63,349 nt of DNA from positions 1 through 63,349 of the forward strand of contig JAQWOH010000065.1 of assembly GCA_029245955.1 (NCBI GenBank), given 5' to 3'. The translations under genes were made by a program, and so were the position numbers. The first letter of the stretch is position 1. Each line of letters opens with the position of its first letter. The DNA is from Fuerstiella sp. (GTDB lineage Bacteria; Planctomycetota; Planctomycetia; Planctomycetales; Planctomycetaceae). Below the pieces are notes generated by a model that was not told where the DNA came from, searched no databases, and was given only the letters and a program-made list of their open reading frames with translations. Below, piece after piece: positions 1 to 8,159 of this stretch.

Positions 1-97
1 ACAGCAGATGCCACCACAGCAGATGCCACCACAGCAGATGCCACCACAGCAGATGCCACCACAGCAGATGCCACCACAGCAGATGCCACCACAGACA
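1..97 (+). repeat. 15-bp tandem repeat encoding a QMPPQ-type pentapeptide
   Basis: About six head-to-tail copies of a 15-base unit (cagatgccaccacag) run from the window edge. They are nearly identical and in frame with the partial gene they lie in, so each unit adds one Met-Pro-Pro-Gln-Gln. The array probably continues to the left of the window. Near-perfect identity suggests recent expansion or contraction by slippage. What the repeat does in the protein is unknown. Confidence 0.9.
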
Positions 98-211
98 ACC
101 GGGCAGACGGTCAGTGCACCGCCTCCCGCTGGTCAGATTGCCGCCAATAATTCCGAAGAGGTCACAACCGAAGACCTGATGGATTTAATGTCAGAACTCA
201 GAATCGAGTAA
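2..211 (+). CDS. C-terminal end of a Pro/Gln/Met-rich repeat protein (5'-truncated)
   Basis: The reading frame is open from the left edge to a TAA at 209-211, so only the last 69 or so residues are visible. They consist of MPPQQ pentapeptide repeats, a short Thr/Pro/Ala-rich linker and an acidic tail ending DLMSELRIE. The visible part looks disordered, with no catalytic motif, signal peptide or membrane segment. I do not recognise the family; the folded part must lie upstream. The in-frame ATG at position 8 is a repeat codon and not a credible start. Confidence 0.6.
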   Translation, partial: QQMPPQQMPPQQMPPQQMPPQQMPPQQMPPQTTGQTVSAPPPAGQIAANNSEEVTTEDLMDLMSELRIE

Positions 212-367
212 CGCCACGCAAGCTCCGTCAGACAATGCGTCGCAGAGGCCCCGGCTCTCGGTGTTTCCAGTTTCCGACAAATGGCGGCTGGGACCTGGCA
301 CCTTGCGGTGACTTATTTCTGGCCGGACAGTTCACAGTTCGAGTCGTATTCAGCAATAGTACTCATT

Positions 368-1336
368 ATGGCCAACCAACATCAGCTTCCTTTCGAAAAA
401 CCAATTTACGAACTCGAAGCACAGCTTTCCAAACTGGAAGCGGAACCGGATCCGACGCCTGTGGTGCAGGAAAGCATTCGCCGAATGCGCGTCGAGCTGA
501 CCCAGATGACTCGAGAGCGATACGAGAACCTCGACCCTTGGGATACGGTCCAGGTGTCGCGGCATCCGGAGCGACCTCAGACCTCCGACTATATTGAACT
601 GGTTTTTGATGAATTCGTTGAACTTCACGGCGACAAGTCGTTTGGTGATGATCGGGCCATCGTGACTGGTTTCGCAAAGCTCGACGGGCACAAAGTGATG
701 CTTGTGGGCCACCAGAAGGGCCGCACACTGAAAGAACGTAACGAGTGTTTATTTGGCTGCGCTCATCCCGAAGGTTACCGCAAGGCCATGTCTAAAATGG
801 AAATGGCATCGCGTTTCGGTATTCCGATTATCTGTCTGATCGACACTCCGGGTGCATATCCGGGCGTCGGAGCCGAAGAACGAGGACAGGCCTACAACAT
901 CGCAGTTAATCTTCGCGACATGTCTACCCTCGAGGTACCGATCGTATGTGTCGTCATCGGCGAAGGCGGCTCGGGGGGAGCTCTGGGCATTGGAATCGGA
1001 GACCACATTGCAGTTCTGCAGCATGCGTATTATTCCGTGATCAGCCCGGAAGGTTGTGCGGGCATTTTGTGGAAGCACAATAAACATGCGGATAAGGCTG
1101 CGCGAGCATTGCGATTTACCAGCAAGGACCTGGTGGAACTGGGCGTTGTTGACGAAGTCGTCTCAGAACCGCTTGGAGGTGCCCATCGCAATCACCGCCA
1201 GATGGCAATGACCCTAAAGGCCACACTGGCCGAGGCGCTGCAATCGCTGGACGGCCTGCCTAAAGAAGAGCTGCTTGATCGCCGCTATGAACGGTTTCGA
1301 AAAATCGGCGTATTTGAGGAAGAGGCGGTCGTGTAG
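368..1336 (+). CDS. accA: Acetyl-CoA carboxylase carboxyltransferase subunit alpha
   Basis: AccA pairs with AccD to form the carboxyltransferase that moves CO2 from biotin to acetyl-CoA, giving malonyl-CoA for fatty-acid synthesis in the cytosol. The 322-residue product matches the usual length of about 320. It has the N-terminal helical region (MANQHQLPFEKPIYELEAQL), the PER/RP-x-x-x-DYI segment, the Gly-rich GEGGSGGALGIG oxyanion/CoA region and the SPEGCAGILWK motif. The ATG at 368 is preferred because homologues begin with this segment; the frame is open further upstream (ATG at 281) but that extension resembles nothing in the family. accD is not nearby, which is common. Confident call; start fairly confident. 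Confidence 0.95.
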   Translation: MANQHQLPFEKPIYELEAQLSKLEAEPDPTPVVQESIRRMRVELTQMTRERYENLDPWDTVQVSRHPERPQTSDYIELVFDEFVELHGDKSFGDDRAIVTGFAKLDGHKVMLVGHQKGRTLKERNECLFGCAHPEGYRKAMSKMEMASRFGIPIICLIDTPGAYPGVGAEERGQAYNIAVNLRDMSTLEVPIVCVVIGEGGSGGALGIGIGDHIAVLQHAYYSVISPEGCAGILWKHNKHADKAARALRFTSKDLVELGVVDEVVSEPLGGAHRNHRQMAMTLKATLAEALQSLDGLPKEELLDRRYERFRKIGVFEEEAVV

Positions 1337-1642
1337 GCCAGATGGGGGCCGAATGCTGCCAAACTGTGGTGTGTTGTAAATGTGAGGCATCGATTTTTAT
1401 CTCGATGACAGAGCGGTGTCTCACGGGGCAGTCCTCTGGCGCGAGTCGATTGTAGCAACGTACCGTCGCCTGGAATATTCGAGACGGCCCCCGCATCAGC
1501 CCCCTCTGTAATGTGCGCAGGGCTGGTTTTTGAACCATCCCCAACGTCCGATAATGTCCGTTATGTTAAGTTAATCTCCAAAAGCAGCGGTTCTTATAGA
1601 CTCCTCGAACACCCTGCCTGAAGCCACGATCATTCCCAGACG
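1337..1642. other. Intergenic region between convergent accA and the CvpA-like gene
   Basis: About 300 bases separate two genes that end towards each other. I see no convincing coding frame, RNA gene or strong terminator hairpin. An open minus-strand frame here overlaps accA and has no recognisable protein features. Confidence 0.4.
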
Positions 1643-2845
1643 TCACCTCAACGACTGGTTCAGACGTTGCTGCAGGTCAAAGCTCAGGCTGTTCCATGAC
1701 ACGCGAGCTTTCTCCAACTGACGAACAATGCGCTCATCCAGGCGTGTTGAAACGGTGGTCTGCGGATCCGGATCGTTTGCTTCCATCCGCAAATCAGCAG
1801 ACCAGTCTTCGACCACAGCCTGCTGCACGTCAGGAGGTATCCCCACGAAATGCTCCCTGGTTCGCTGCGTGATGGTCTGGCGATCCTGATAGATATCGCC
1901 AATTTCATTCAGAAGGTCTGAAAAACTCCGCCGGCCCGCCCTGCTCCCCCGGAGGGGTCCGGTCCCTGCGGCAACCCGACTCAGAAAGTCGGAAAGCACA
2001 TCCGGCATTTCAACAGGAAGCGATCGACTGACATCATACGCCAAGCCTTGTTTCTGAGGGACTGTGGCAGAATTCCAGTATTGCTGTAACTGCGGGGCAA
2101 ATTGTTGTCTCAGCCGCTGAGGTAATCGTCTCAGCATTTCATCCAAAGAAAGCCCATTGCCGGTGTCGGACGGATTCGGACTGTCCGAAGAATCAACTTC
2201 CGTGGCATCTCCCAGTCCGTCAAACAGATCAGGCAGCCGGAACTCATCTCCCAACTGCCGATGTTCAGTGTCGAACGCCGAGTCAGAATGGCCGTCTCCC
2301 CACAGTTCGGGCAAGGAGGTCTCATGACCCAGATTTTCGTGCAGAGGCTTCAATTCACTTTTGTACTTCTCAAGATATTCATGAAAGTACTCGGGCGTCA
2401 ACGGTTCGATGTGATCCAGAATATAGCACGCAGCCTCGCCGCTCCTGGACGCCAGTACCGTCGACTTCAGAGAATCGGAAAGCGTTACAGAAAAAAATGT
2501 GCCCACCAAGCAGATCACTGCGCCTTTCACAAAGCCAAACACCCCGCCCAGATGACGATCAAAATCCTTGAAATTTGCCTTTTCGAGCCAACTGTTCAGA
2601 ATGCGGGCAAGCATGAACGAGCCCAGCGAAAAGCCGAGATACAGAATGAACATCGAAATCCAGTGCCTCAGCGGCTGCTCGACATCGATCATCGGTTCGA
2701 TCGACGGAGCCAGCTTGTCCGCAAACTTGAAGCACAGCACAAGCGCAGCGATCCAGGCGAGCTGTGTTAACAGCCCTCGCTGAGCCCCCTGCCACGCAGT
2801 GTAGAACAGAATCGCCAGAACGACGAAGTCGTACCAACTCACCAT
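1643..2845 (-). CDS. CvpA family membrane protein with long C-terminal extension
   Basis: The first 165 or so residues form the CvpA (colicin V production) type membrane domain. It starts MVSWYDFVVLAILFYTAWQG, has about four hydrophobic helices (roughly 4-22, 29-46, 60-82, 100-120) and the GxxRGxxxQ-like loop QRGLLTQLAW after the first helix. The remaining 235 residues are hydrophilic, charged and Gln-rich, with no recognised domain; typical CvpA proteins are 160-200 residues, so this is an extended form. CvpA is linked to envelope integrity and colicin V export in enterobacteria, but its biochemical role is unclear. It lies 90 bases downstream of dtd on the same strand and may be co-transcribed. 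Confidence 0.75.
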   Translation of the reverse strand: MVSWYDFVVLAILFYTAWQGAQRGLLTQLAWIAALVLCFKFADKLAPSIEPMIDVEQPLRHWISMFILYLGFSLGSFMLARILNSWLEKANFKDFDRHLGGVFGFVKGAVICLVGTFFSVTLSDSLKSTVLASRSGEAACYILDHIEPLTPEYFHEYLEKYKSELKPLHENLGHETSLPELWGDGHSDSAFDTEHRQLGDEFRLPDLFDGLGDATEVDSSDSPNPSDTGNGLSLDEMLRRLPQRLRQQFAPQLQQYWNSATVPQKQGLAYDVSRSLPVEMPDVLSDFLSRVAAGTGPLRGSRAGRRSFSDLLNEIGDIYQDRQTITQRTREHFVGIPPDVQQAVVEDWSADLRMEANDPDPQTTVSTRLDERIVRQLEKARVSWNSLSFDLQQRLNQSLR

Positions 2846-2935
2846 AACCAGCGCCCGACAATCAATTCCGGATTTGTGCGACGTTTACCCTGATTGCAGT
2901 ATAGGCAGTTTGAGCGGAACGCGGAAAGACAGAAA

Positions 2936-3385
2936 TCAAAACGTCTTTCGGCTGTCCAGCAGCAGCGTCACCGGCCCGTCATTAACCAGCTCAACATCCA
3001 TTTGAGCCTGAAAGGTACCGGTTTCGACTACGACGCCTCGCCCTCGCATTTCAGCAACGAAGCTTTGATAAAGACTGTTCGCCATTTCCGGTCCAGCGGC
3101 GGTGACGAACGCCGGACGGCGACCTTTGCGACAGTCACCCAGCAACGTGAATTGACTTACGACGAGAGCAGAACCGGCGACGTCGTTCAGATCAAGATTC
3201 ATTCTGCCCTCGCAGTCCTCGAAGACGCGCAGTCCCGCAATCTTACCGGCCAGCCAGACAACGTCGTCCTGCACATCGCCTTCGGCAACGCCCAGCAGAA
3301 TCATCAATCCCTGCTGTATGGCTCCGACCATTTCTCCATCGACGGTCACAGATGCTCTGGAAACTCGCTGAACAACGGCACGCAT
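2936..3385 (-). CDS. dtd: D-aminoacyl-tRNA deacylase
   Basis: The enzyme hydrolyses D-amino acids, and glycine mischarged on tRNA-Ala, from tRNA in the cytosol. The 149-residue product begins MRAVVQRVSRASVTVDGE, as Dtd proteins do. It carries both family motifs: SQFTLLGDCRKGRRP (the Ser-Gln-Phe-Thr loop) and the C-terminal NDGPVTLLLDS, which holds the Gly-cisPro pair that excludes L-aminoacyl ends. The frame is open 26 codons further upstream, but that stretch does not belong to the family, so the ATG at 3385 is chosen. It sits 117 bases after the metallophosphoesterase and before the CvpA-like gene. Confidence 0.95.
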   Translation of the reverse strand: MRAVVQRVSRASVTVDGEMVGAIQQGLMILLGVAEGDVQDDVVWLAGKIAGLRVFEDCEGRMNLDLNDVAGSALVVSQFTLLGDCRKGRRPAFVTAAGPEMANSLYQSFVAEMRGRGVVVETGTFQAQMDVELVNDGPVTLLLDSRKTF

Positions 3386-3502
3386 GGAAATAACTTTGGG
3401 GCAGGGAGACGAAGGAAAAATAACAATGCCGCGGAACATTATCTGATTTTCGTGCCGCCTCAAGGCCGCACGAAACCAGATGCAGCTGCACTGACCCGAT
3501 GT

Positions 3503-4327
3503 TCAAAATCGACCCATCCGCCGTTCATGTGACGGCAGAACTTCCAGACACGTTGTCCACCAGCCGGTCAGCACCGTCTGAATAAACTCGTCCGGCAACT
3601 GCTCTTGCTGCATCTTTTCCGCCAGCAATGTGTGATCGTAGATCACGGGAACGAAGTTAACAGATATCGGCACGGACGTGCCGTTTGCAGTGCAGGGAAG
3701 GGCGCCCGCAGCCGCGTCGGATCCAGTGCACAGAACGGCGTACCAGACATTTGTTGTACCGTCGTTTTCCGGTCGCCCAAGGACACCGACATTGACGTAG
3801 CGACGACCGTCTCTCAACTCCCGCTGCCAGTGAATTCCGGAATGAGTTCCGACCATCAGATCCGTTGCCCATTCGTCAGCCAGCCGGTCCAGGAACGCTG
3901 TACTGGTATTTGACTGCCAGAGAAATTCATTGGTTCTGCGGGGGCTTCCGTGACACAGCAGAACACGCAGGCCATCAACGTGCAGCCGCAGCTCCTTAGG
4001 CAGGCTGCGCAGCCAGGCTTTGTTGTCTGCACTGGTGTTCTGCAGCGTATAGTCGTAGCTGACCTGCGCGAAATAGTTGTCATTAGGATCCGCATAGCCG
4101 CACTGACAGTCGTTCAATTCATGGCCGATACTGTCGTCGTAGTTGCCCTGAACGCAGGAAATATCGTGATCTCTCAGCAGGGGAAACACGCGGTTGGGAT
4201 GTGGCCCGAAAGCTCCGAGATCTCCCAGGCAAAACATCGCATCAACACCGCGTTGCTGCGCATCCGCAACGGCTGCTTCCAAAGCCAGGTAGTTGCTGTA
4301 CAGTCCGCCAAACAATGCAAGCTTCAT
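3503..4327 (-). CDS. Metallophosphoesterase-family protein with degenerate first metal motif
   Basis: The 274-residue protein follows the calcineurin-like phosphoesterase pattern of the small YfcE/Ap4A-hydrolase-like group. It has LGDLGAFGPHPNRV (Asp36), GNYDDS in place of GNHD (Asn62), CHGSPRR (His126) and a late GTHSGIHW (residues 160-167). The canonical N-terminal D-x-H is replaced by GGLYSNYLAL (Gly8, Tyr10), so two metal ligands appear to be missing. The usual GHTH is also altered to GTHS. A cysteine pair lies at CQCG (74-77). It is the last gene of the thiO-FAD oxidoreductase-radical SAM operon, only 6 bases after the radical SAM stop. Substrate unknown; it could be a single-metal enzyme or a non-catalytic binding protein. 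Confidence 0.75.
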   Translation of the reverse strand: MKLALFGGLYSNYLALEAAVADAQQRGVDAMFCLGDLGAFGPHPNRVFPLLRDHDISCVQGNYDDSIGHELNDCQCGYADPNDNYFAQVSYDYTLQNTSADNKAWLRSLPKELRLHVDGLRVLLCHGSPRRTNEFLWQSNTSTAFLDRLADEWATDLMVGTHSGIHWQRELRDGRRYVNVGVLGRPENDGTTNVWYAVLCTGSDAAAGALPCTANGTSVPISVNFVPVIYDHTLLAEKMQQEQLPDEFIQTVLTGWWTTCLEVLPSHERRMGRF

Positions 4328-4333
4328 GGTGGC

Positions 4334-5239
4334 TCAGTCAGACTTCTGCGAACGAAGCGTTGAATTGGTGCAGATGGCCCCGAACTGATAACACGTGTAA
4401 CAGGCGCCGTGGTTCAGCGGAAACGGATGCAGTGACTCCCCCAGCAAATCTCCCATTGCTCCATTGCTGGCTTCCAACAGAATTGGACAGACATAAACGC
4501 CGCGATTGGTAACCACACGACTGTGATGACACAACAGTTGGCTCCGGTCAAATCCTTCCATCATCTGATGAGTAATGCGTTCCGTTTCAGCGTAGCCCTC
4601 CGTCCGGTTTTCTTCAGCACCGATTTTCAGACGCGGCAGAATTTTCAAACGAGGGCGATGACAGCCATGCTTTTGCAGCACTCCCCGGAACTGCTGCAGA
4701 ATCTCAGCATTCCGGGAATCGTCCCAGGTCTGAGTCATTGTTATGATGGGCAGAAAGTCGTGTTCACACAGCAGCGCAACACCTTTGATCGCACGATCAA
4801 AGGTGCCATCACCACGAATAGGGTCGTTGATTTCAGAAGTCGGCCCGTCAACCGACACGCGAAACTCAAGACTGAAACCCGACTTTTCCTCGGCAGTACG
4901 CAGCTCGCTCAGCCATTCAGGCCGCAGCACGGTTCCATTCGTCAACACGGTCGCTGGCCCAAAGTCCAGCGTACGCTTCAACATGCGTACCAGATTCCTG
5001 TTCAGAAAAGGTTCACCTCCCGTGAAATAGTATTCACGGACACCATACTCAACAGATTCCACGAGCGTTGTTTCGACCTGTTCGAAAGTCAGAAACTCAA
5101 AGCTGTGATTGTGAGGACTGCAGCTGATGAAGCAGTGCTGACAGGTCAGATTGCAGACCGTCCCGGCCACCTGAAACCAAATTTCATCCAGCGACATCAG
5201 ATCAATGTGTGGCGTTTCCATGACGTCCGGGGTGCTCAC
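4334..5239 (-). CDS. Radical SAM/SPASM-like protein
   Basis: The 301-residue product has the radical SAM cluster motif CNLTCQHC (Cys29, 33, 36) and the SAM-binding YFTGGEPFLN near residues 71-80. A C-terminal cysteine set (Cys237, 251, 280, 283, 290) resembles a SPASM/twitch auxiliary iron-sulfur site. Such enzymes make a 5'-deoxyadenosyl radical; the substrate here is unknown, and peptide or small-molecule modification are both possible. The start is taken as GTG at 5239. It overlaps the TGA of the upstream gene by four bases (GTGA) and has GGAG seven bases upstream (5247-5250), a classic translational coupling. An ATG at 5221 is the alternative. It lies in a four-gene minus-strand operon with 6-base or smaller gaps. 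Confidence 0.85.
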   Translation of the reverse strand: MSTPDVMETPHIDLMSLDEIWFQVAGTVCNLTCQHCFISCSPHNHSFEFLTFEQVETTLVESVEYGVREYYFTGGEPFLNRNLVRMLKRTLDFGPATVLTNGTVLRPEWLSELRTAEEKSGFSLEFRVSVDGPTSEINDPIRGDGTFDRAIKGVALLCEHDFLPIITMTQTWDDSRNAEILQQFRGVLQKHGCHRPRLKILPRLKIGAEENRTEGYAETERITHQMMEGFDRSQLLCHHSRVVTNRGVYVCPILLEASNGAMGDLLGESLHPFPLNHGACYTCYQFGAICTNSTLRSQKSD

Positions 5240-6567
5240 AGTACAACTCCTCCCGTCTCCGCAATCTGATCCGTCAGCGCGATGTGGTCGAACAGTGCAC
5301 CAATCTGCTTCAGTCCGTTCTGCAGCAGAAACCGCGAATCGCGTCCATAACTGGCAGCACCAAGAATAAAAAAATTCGGTTCCGGATTCAGCAACAGCTG
5401 CAGACCGCCGACACTTTGCTGCAGACAATCCCCCGAAGATTCGCCCAGCAGATGAGCGGCCAGCTTGATCGGACCATCCGTTGCATAACACCGGTGAATC
5501 TGCAGCTCACGAAAGACGTCGGTATTGGGGCGAAATCCCGCATTTGCAACGATGCGGTCAACAACAACCTGCCCCCTGTTCCGCTGCGCCGCTGTGCAGT
5601 CTTCCGGCCATGTGAGTTCTGCGCGGATCCTGGCAGCAGTGCGGTTCAGCCGATCAATCATCGGTCCCGCCAGCCATTCCACGCACGAGTCCGTTTGAAG
5701 CGCCAACCGATTGGCAGTCGCTGTCAGTATGGACCGTTGCGTCAGTACGTCGTCTTCGACCAGCGATAACGGGGCACTGCGATTGCCACGAGTAATCCAG
5801 GTGACCCGTGTCGCGGGAACAGACTTCTGGAGCTCTGCCAGCAGACAGACCGACGTGGCTGCTGAGTAACCACTGCCGACGACCAGAGTATGACTCCCCG
5901 CAAACCGATCGCGTTCATTTCCGGCGATATCGGGAATCCGGTAGTCTGCGTCGGTCAGTACGGTCGACTCTCCTGGACAGGGAATCCCTCCCGCGCCGAT
6001 AAACCGATGTCGTGAAATAAATCCAGTACAGTCTACCAGCACGTCCGCCTCAAACAGCCGTTCACATTCGGCCACGCCGCCGGATTGCTCGGGTACGCTG
6101 TCGGGTGTCTGAACGACCGGGCCGGCGGTGTTGTCCCGGACAGGCACATCGGCATGAATCCGACACAGAATTCGAAATGGCGTTGCTCCACGGTCCTTCT
6201 GGCCGATCAGATCAGACTTGCTGCACGTCGATCGGCTGACGGCAACGACTTCATGCTGATCCAGCACACTCACATGCGGACGAACAAATTCAGCCAGCGG
6301 CTCAAGGTAACGCCTCACGTAGTCTTCACCGGTCAGAATGGCATCATCGCGGGGAAGATCCCTGCCAGCCGCAACGGCTGCCCGGCCCTGGCAAGAGCTG
6401 TTCATTTCGAAAGGCGTGAACAGTCGCACATGTCCCCAGCTTCTAACGGCGTCGCCGACACGGTATTTTTCCAGAACCGTGACATCAAAACCATCGGCAC
6501 TGGCACGAAGGGCAACTTCCAATCCGACTGGACCGCCCCCCACAACGATTAGTTTACGAGTGTTCAT
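5236..6567 (-). CDS. FAD/NAD(P)-dependent oxidoreductase (flavin monooxygenase/thioredoxin-reductase-like)
   Basis: The 443-residue protein has two dinucleotide-binding motifs. The N-terminal VVGGGPVG (residues 8-15) followed by an acidic strand end (VLEKY) is for FAD; VVGSGYSA (229-236) is for NAD(P). A late LGAASYGRDSRFLLQNG segment resembles the third FAD contact of this superfamily. Residues 112-168 form a polar insertion of unclear role. Family members include flavin monooxygenases and pyridine-nucleotide oxidoreductases; the substrate cannot be read from sequence. It starts 6 bases after the thiO-like gene and overlaps the radical SAM start by 4 bases, so it is almost certainly co-translated with them and likely works in the same pathway. 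Confidence 0.8.
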   Translation of the reverse strand: MNTRKLIVVGGGPVGLEVALRASADGFDVTVLEKYRVGDAVRSWGHVRLFTPFEMNSSCQGRAAVAAGRDLPRDDAILTGEDYVRRYLEPLAEFVRPHVSVLDQHEVVAVSRSTCSKSDLIGQKDRGATPFRILCRIHADVPVRDNTAGPVVQTPDSVPEQSGGVAECERLFEADVLVDCTGFISRHRFIGAGGIPCPGESTVLTDADYRIPDIAGNERDRFAGSHTLVVGSGYSAATSVCLLAELQKSVPATRVTWITRGNRSAPLSLVEDDVLTQRSILTATANRLALQTDSCVEWLAGPMIDRLNRTAARIRAELTWPEDCTAAQRNRGQVVVDRIVANAGFRPNTDVFRELQIHRCYATDGPIKLAAHLLGESSGDCLQQSVGGLQLLLNPEPNFFILGAASYGRDSRFLLQNGLKQIGALFDHIALTDQIAETGGVVL

Positions 6568-6573
6568 GGTGGA

Positions 6574-7689
6574 TCAGACTGCGGACGGCCTGGTGGTGCG
6601 AGTCAGATCCAGACCGTCAAGGCTGATGGCGGGAGCCCGTCCCAGCATCAGGTCTGCCAGTACGGTGGCCGTTGCCGGCGACATCTGCAACCCGGACCGG
6701 TAATGCCCTGCCCCGACAAAAACATTGTCGTATCCCGGCACGGGCCCCAGAAACGGCAATTCGTCCGGTGAGCCCGGACGCAGTCCGGCCCAACAGCGCA
6801 CAACTTCAGCGGACCTTAGTTCCGGCACGATGGACTGGGCAAAGGCAAGCAGTCCGGAGATACCCTCTGATGTGTTTCGCTTTTCAAAGCCAGCATGTTC
6901 TTCCGTAGAACCCACAAGAATAAGTCCGTCAGCTCGTGGAACCATATAACGGCGGCCCTGTTCAATGACGCACGAAAACGGCAGCTGGTTGACTCGCAAC
7001 TGAGCGATCTGACCACGAACAGGCGACACCGGAAGTCCAACACCCAGCGACTTCATGAGTTGCCCGGTCCATGCCCCAGCCGTCAGACAGACACGGTCCG
7101 CCCCAAAATGACGCGACGGCGATGTCACTTCGACTGCACTTCCCTTCGCACAAATGGACAGGCAGTCGACACATTCCAGAATCTCCACACCCAAACTCTG
7201 GCAGGCTGCGGTGAGTGCTTTCAGGTGGCGAGGGTTTCTGACCTGAGCGAACTCCGGCAGGAACGCGCCGCGTTGAAACTGCGGATGCAGACCGGGTACG
7301 TACCGTTCCAGCATACCACGATCCAGTGTGTCGCAGTCCAGTCCTTCTGTCTGCCACTGTTTGATCTGCGATTCAACGGTGGCATCGTCGGTGCCGACTT
7401 CCACCGCACCACATTTTCGATAGCCGTTATCAATTCCACTCAATTCGCGCAATTCAGCAGAAAACGTATCCCACATGTCGTAACTCCAGGAACGAAGACG
7501 GGCATCCGGCGTTGCCGCCGTGACCGAATTTCCAGGAGGCAACATACCGGCGCCGGCCCATGACGCTTCAGAACCGACGCGCTGTCGGTCAACGACAGTT
7601 ACAGAAACGCCCTGCCCTGCGAGTCGGAAAGCCGTAGTCAGTCCGACAACTCCGCCACCAATGATCAAAATATCTGATCCGTGCTGCAT
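6574..7689 (-). CDS. thiO: Glycine oxidase ThiO-like FAD-dependent amine oxidase
   Basis: The 371-residue protein is a DAO-superfamily flavoenzyme. It has an N-terminal ILIIGGGVVGLTTA dinucleotide motif, the EASWAGAGMLPPG segment typical of ThiO, the RPGSPDELPFLGPVPG loop and GHYRSGLQMSPATA near the C-terminus, where the Arg binds the substrate carboxylate. ThiO oxidises glycine to the imine that supplies the thiazole ring of thiamine. Here no other thiamine gene is adjacent. Instead it leads an operon with an FAD oxidoreductase (6-base gap), a radical SAM protein and a metallophosphoesterase, so it may oxidise another small amine. No clear Shine-Dalgarno precedes the ATG. Confidence 0.8.
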   Translation of the reverse strand: MQHGSDILIIGGGVVGLTTAFRLAGQGVSVTVVDRQRVGSEASWAGAGMLPPGNSVTAATPDARLRSWSYDMWDTFSAELRELSGIDNGYRKCGAVEVGTDDATVESQIKQWQTEGLDCDTLDRGMLERYVPGLHPQFQRGAFLPEFAQVRNPRHLKALTAACQSLGVEILECVDCLSICAKGSAVEVTSPSRHFGADRVCLTAGAWTGQLMKSLGVGLPVSPVRGQIAQLRVNQLPFSCVIEQGRRYMVPRADGLILVGSTEEHAGFEKRNTSEGISGLLAFAQSIVPELRSAEVVRCWAGLRPGSPDELPFLGPVPGYDNVFVGAGHYRSGLQMSPATATVLADLMLGRAPAISLDGLDLTRTTRPSAV

Positions 7690-8159
7690 CGTGTTTTTCT
7701 CAGCCTGACTGAAGCCGTCAGATACGTGTTTACGGTTTCCGTGTAGACTCGTGAGGCTTTGTTTTTATCAGAAACCGACGTCGTTTGCGGCACTCACCGG
7801 AATCGAAATTCAGAATTCCTCGCCCCCGTCCTCAAAAACGCAAAATTCATTGAGAATGAATTTCCTGAGTCGCTCCAGCGTTCAACAGGCATCGGCCCCG
7901 TCAGGACATCTTGACAGGCAACGCCTGAAACACCGACCTGTCACCACACGCGGAAGTCTGTCTGCAGGTGCAGGATATGGGGGCATCCCTGTCATCAGTC
8001 CCATTAGGATGATCGCGTCTGGAGTGAGAATCGACTGGCCCGCCCACAGAGATGGTCTGGCCGAAATTCAAAACAAACGGTATACCTCTGCGGAACGCTC
8101 ACAATGCATGTGAACGCCGCTGGAAAATGTGACTGTTGCGATGCATGGAGGCACCGACA
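7690..8159. other. Divergent intergenic region
   Basis: About 470 bases lie between the divergently transcribed thiO-like operon and the DegT aminotransferase, so promoters for both should be here. I could not identify convincing -35/-10 boxes. A plus-strand frame of 120 codons (7751-8113) has no recognisable protein features and is judged spurious. GGAGG at 8147-8151 is the ribosome-binding site of the next gene. Confidence 0.45.

Noticed and set aside
4334..5239. Arsenosugar (ArsS) assignment for the radical SAM protein
   Set aside because: The C-terminal cysteine arrangement resembles SPASM and not the ArsS domain, and no ArsM methyltransferase is nearby.
6574..7689. Idea of a thiamine biosynthesis cluster around thiO
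   Set aside because: No thiG, thiS, thiE or thiazole gene or TPP riboswitch is adjacent; neighbours are a radical SAM, FAD and phosphoesterase set.
7751..8113. Plus-strand frame of 120 codons upstream of the DegT aminotransferase
   Set aside because: Composition and lack of motifs argue against a protein; it lies where divergent promoters are expected.
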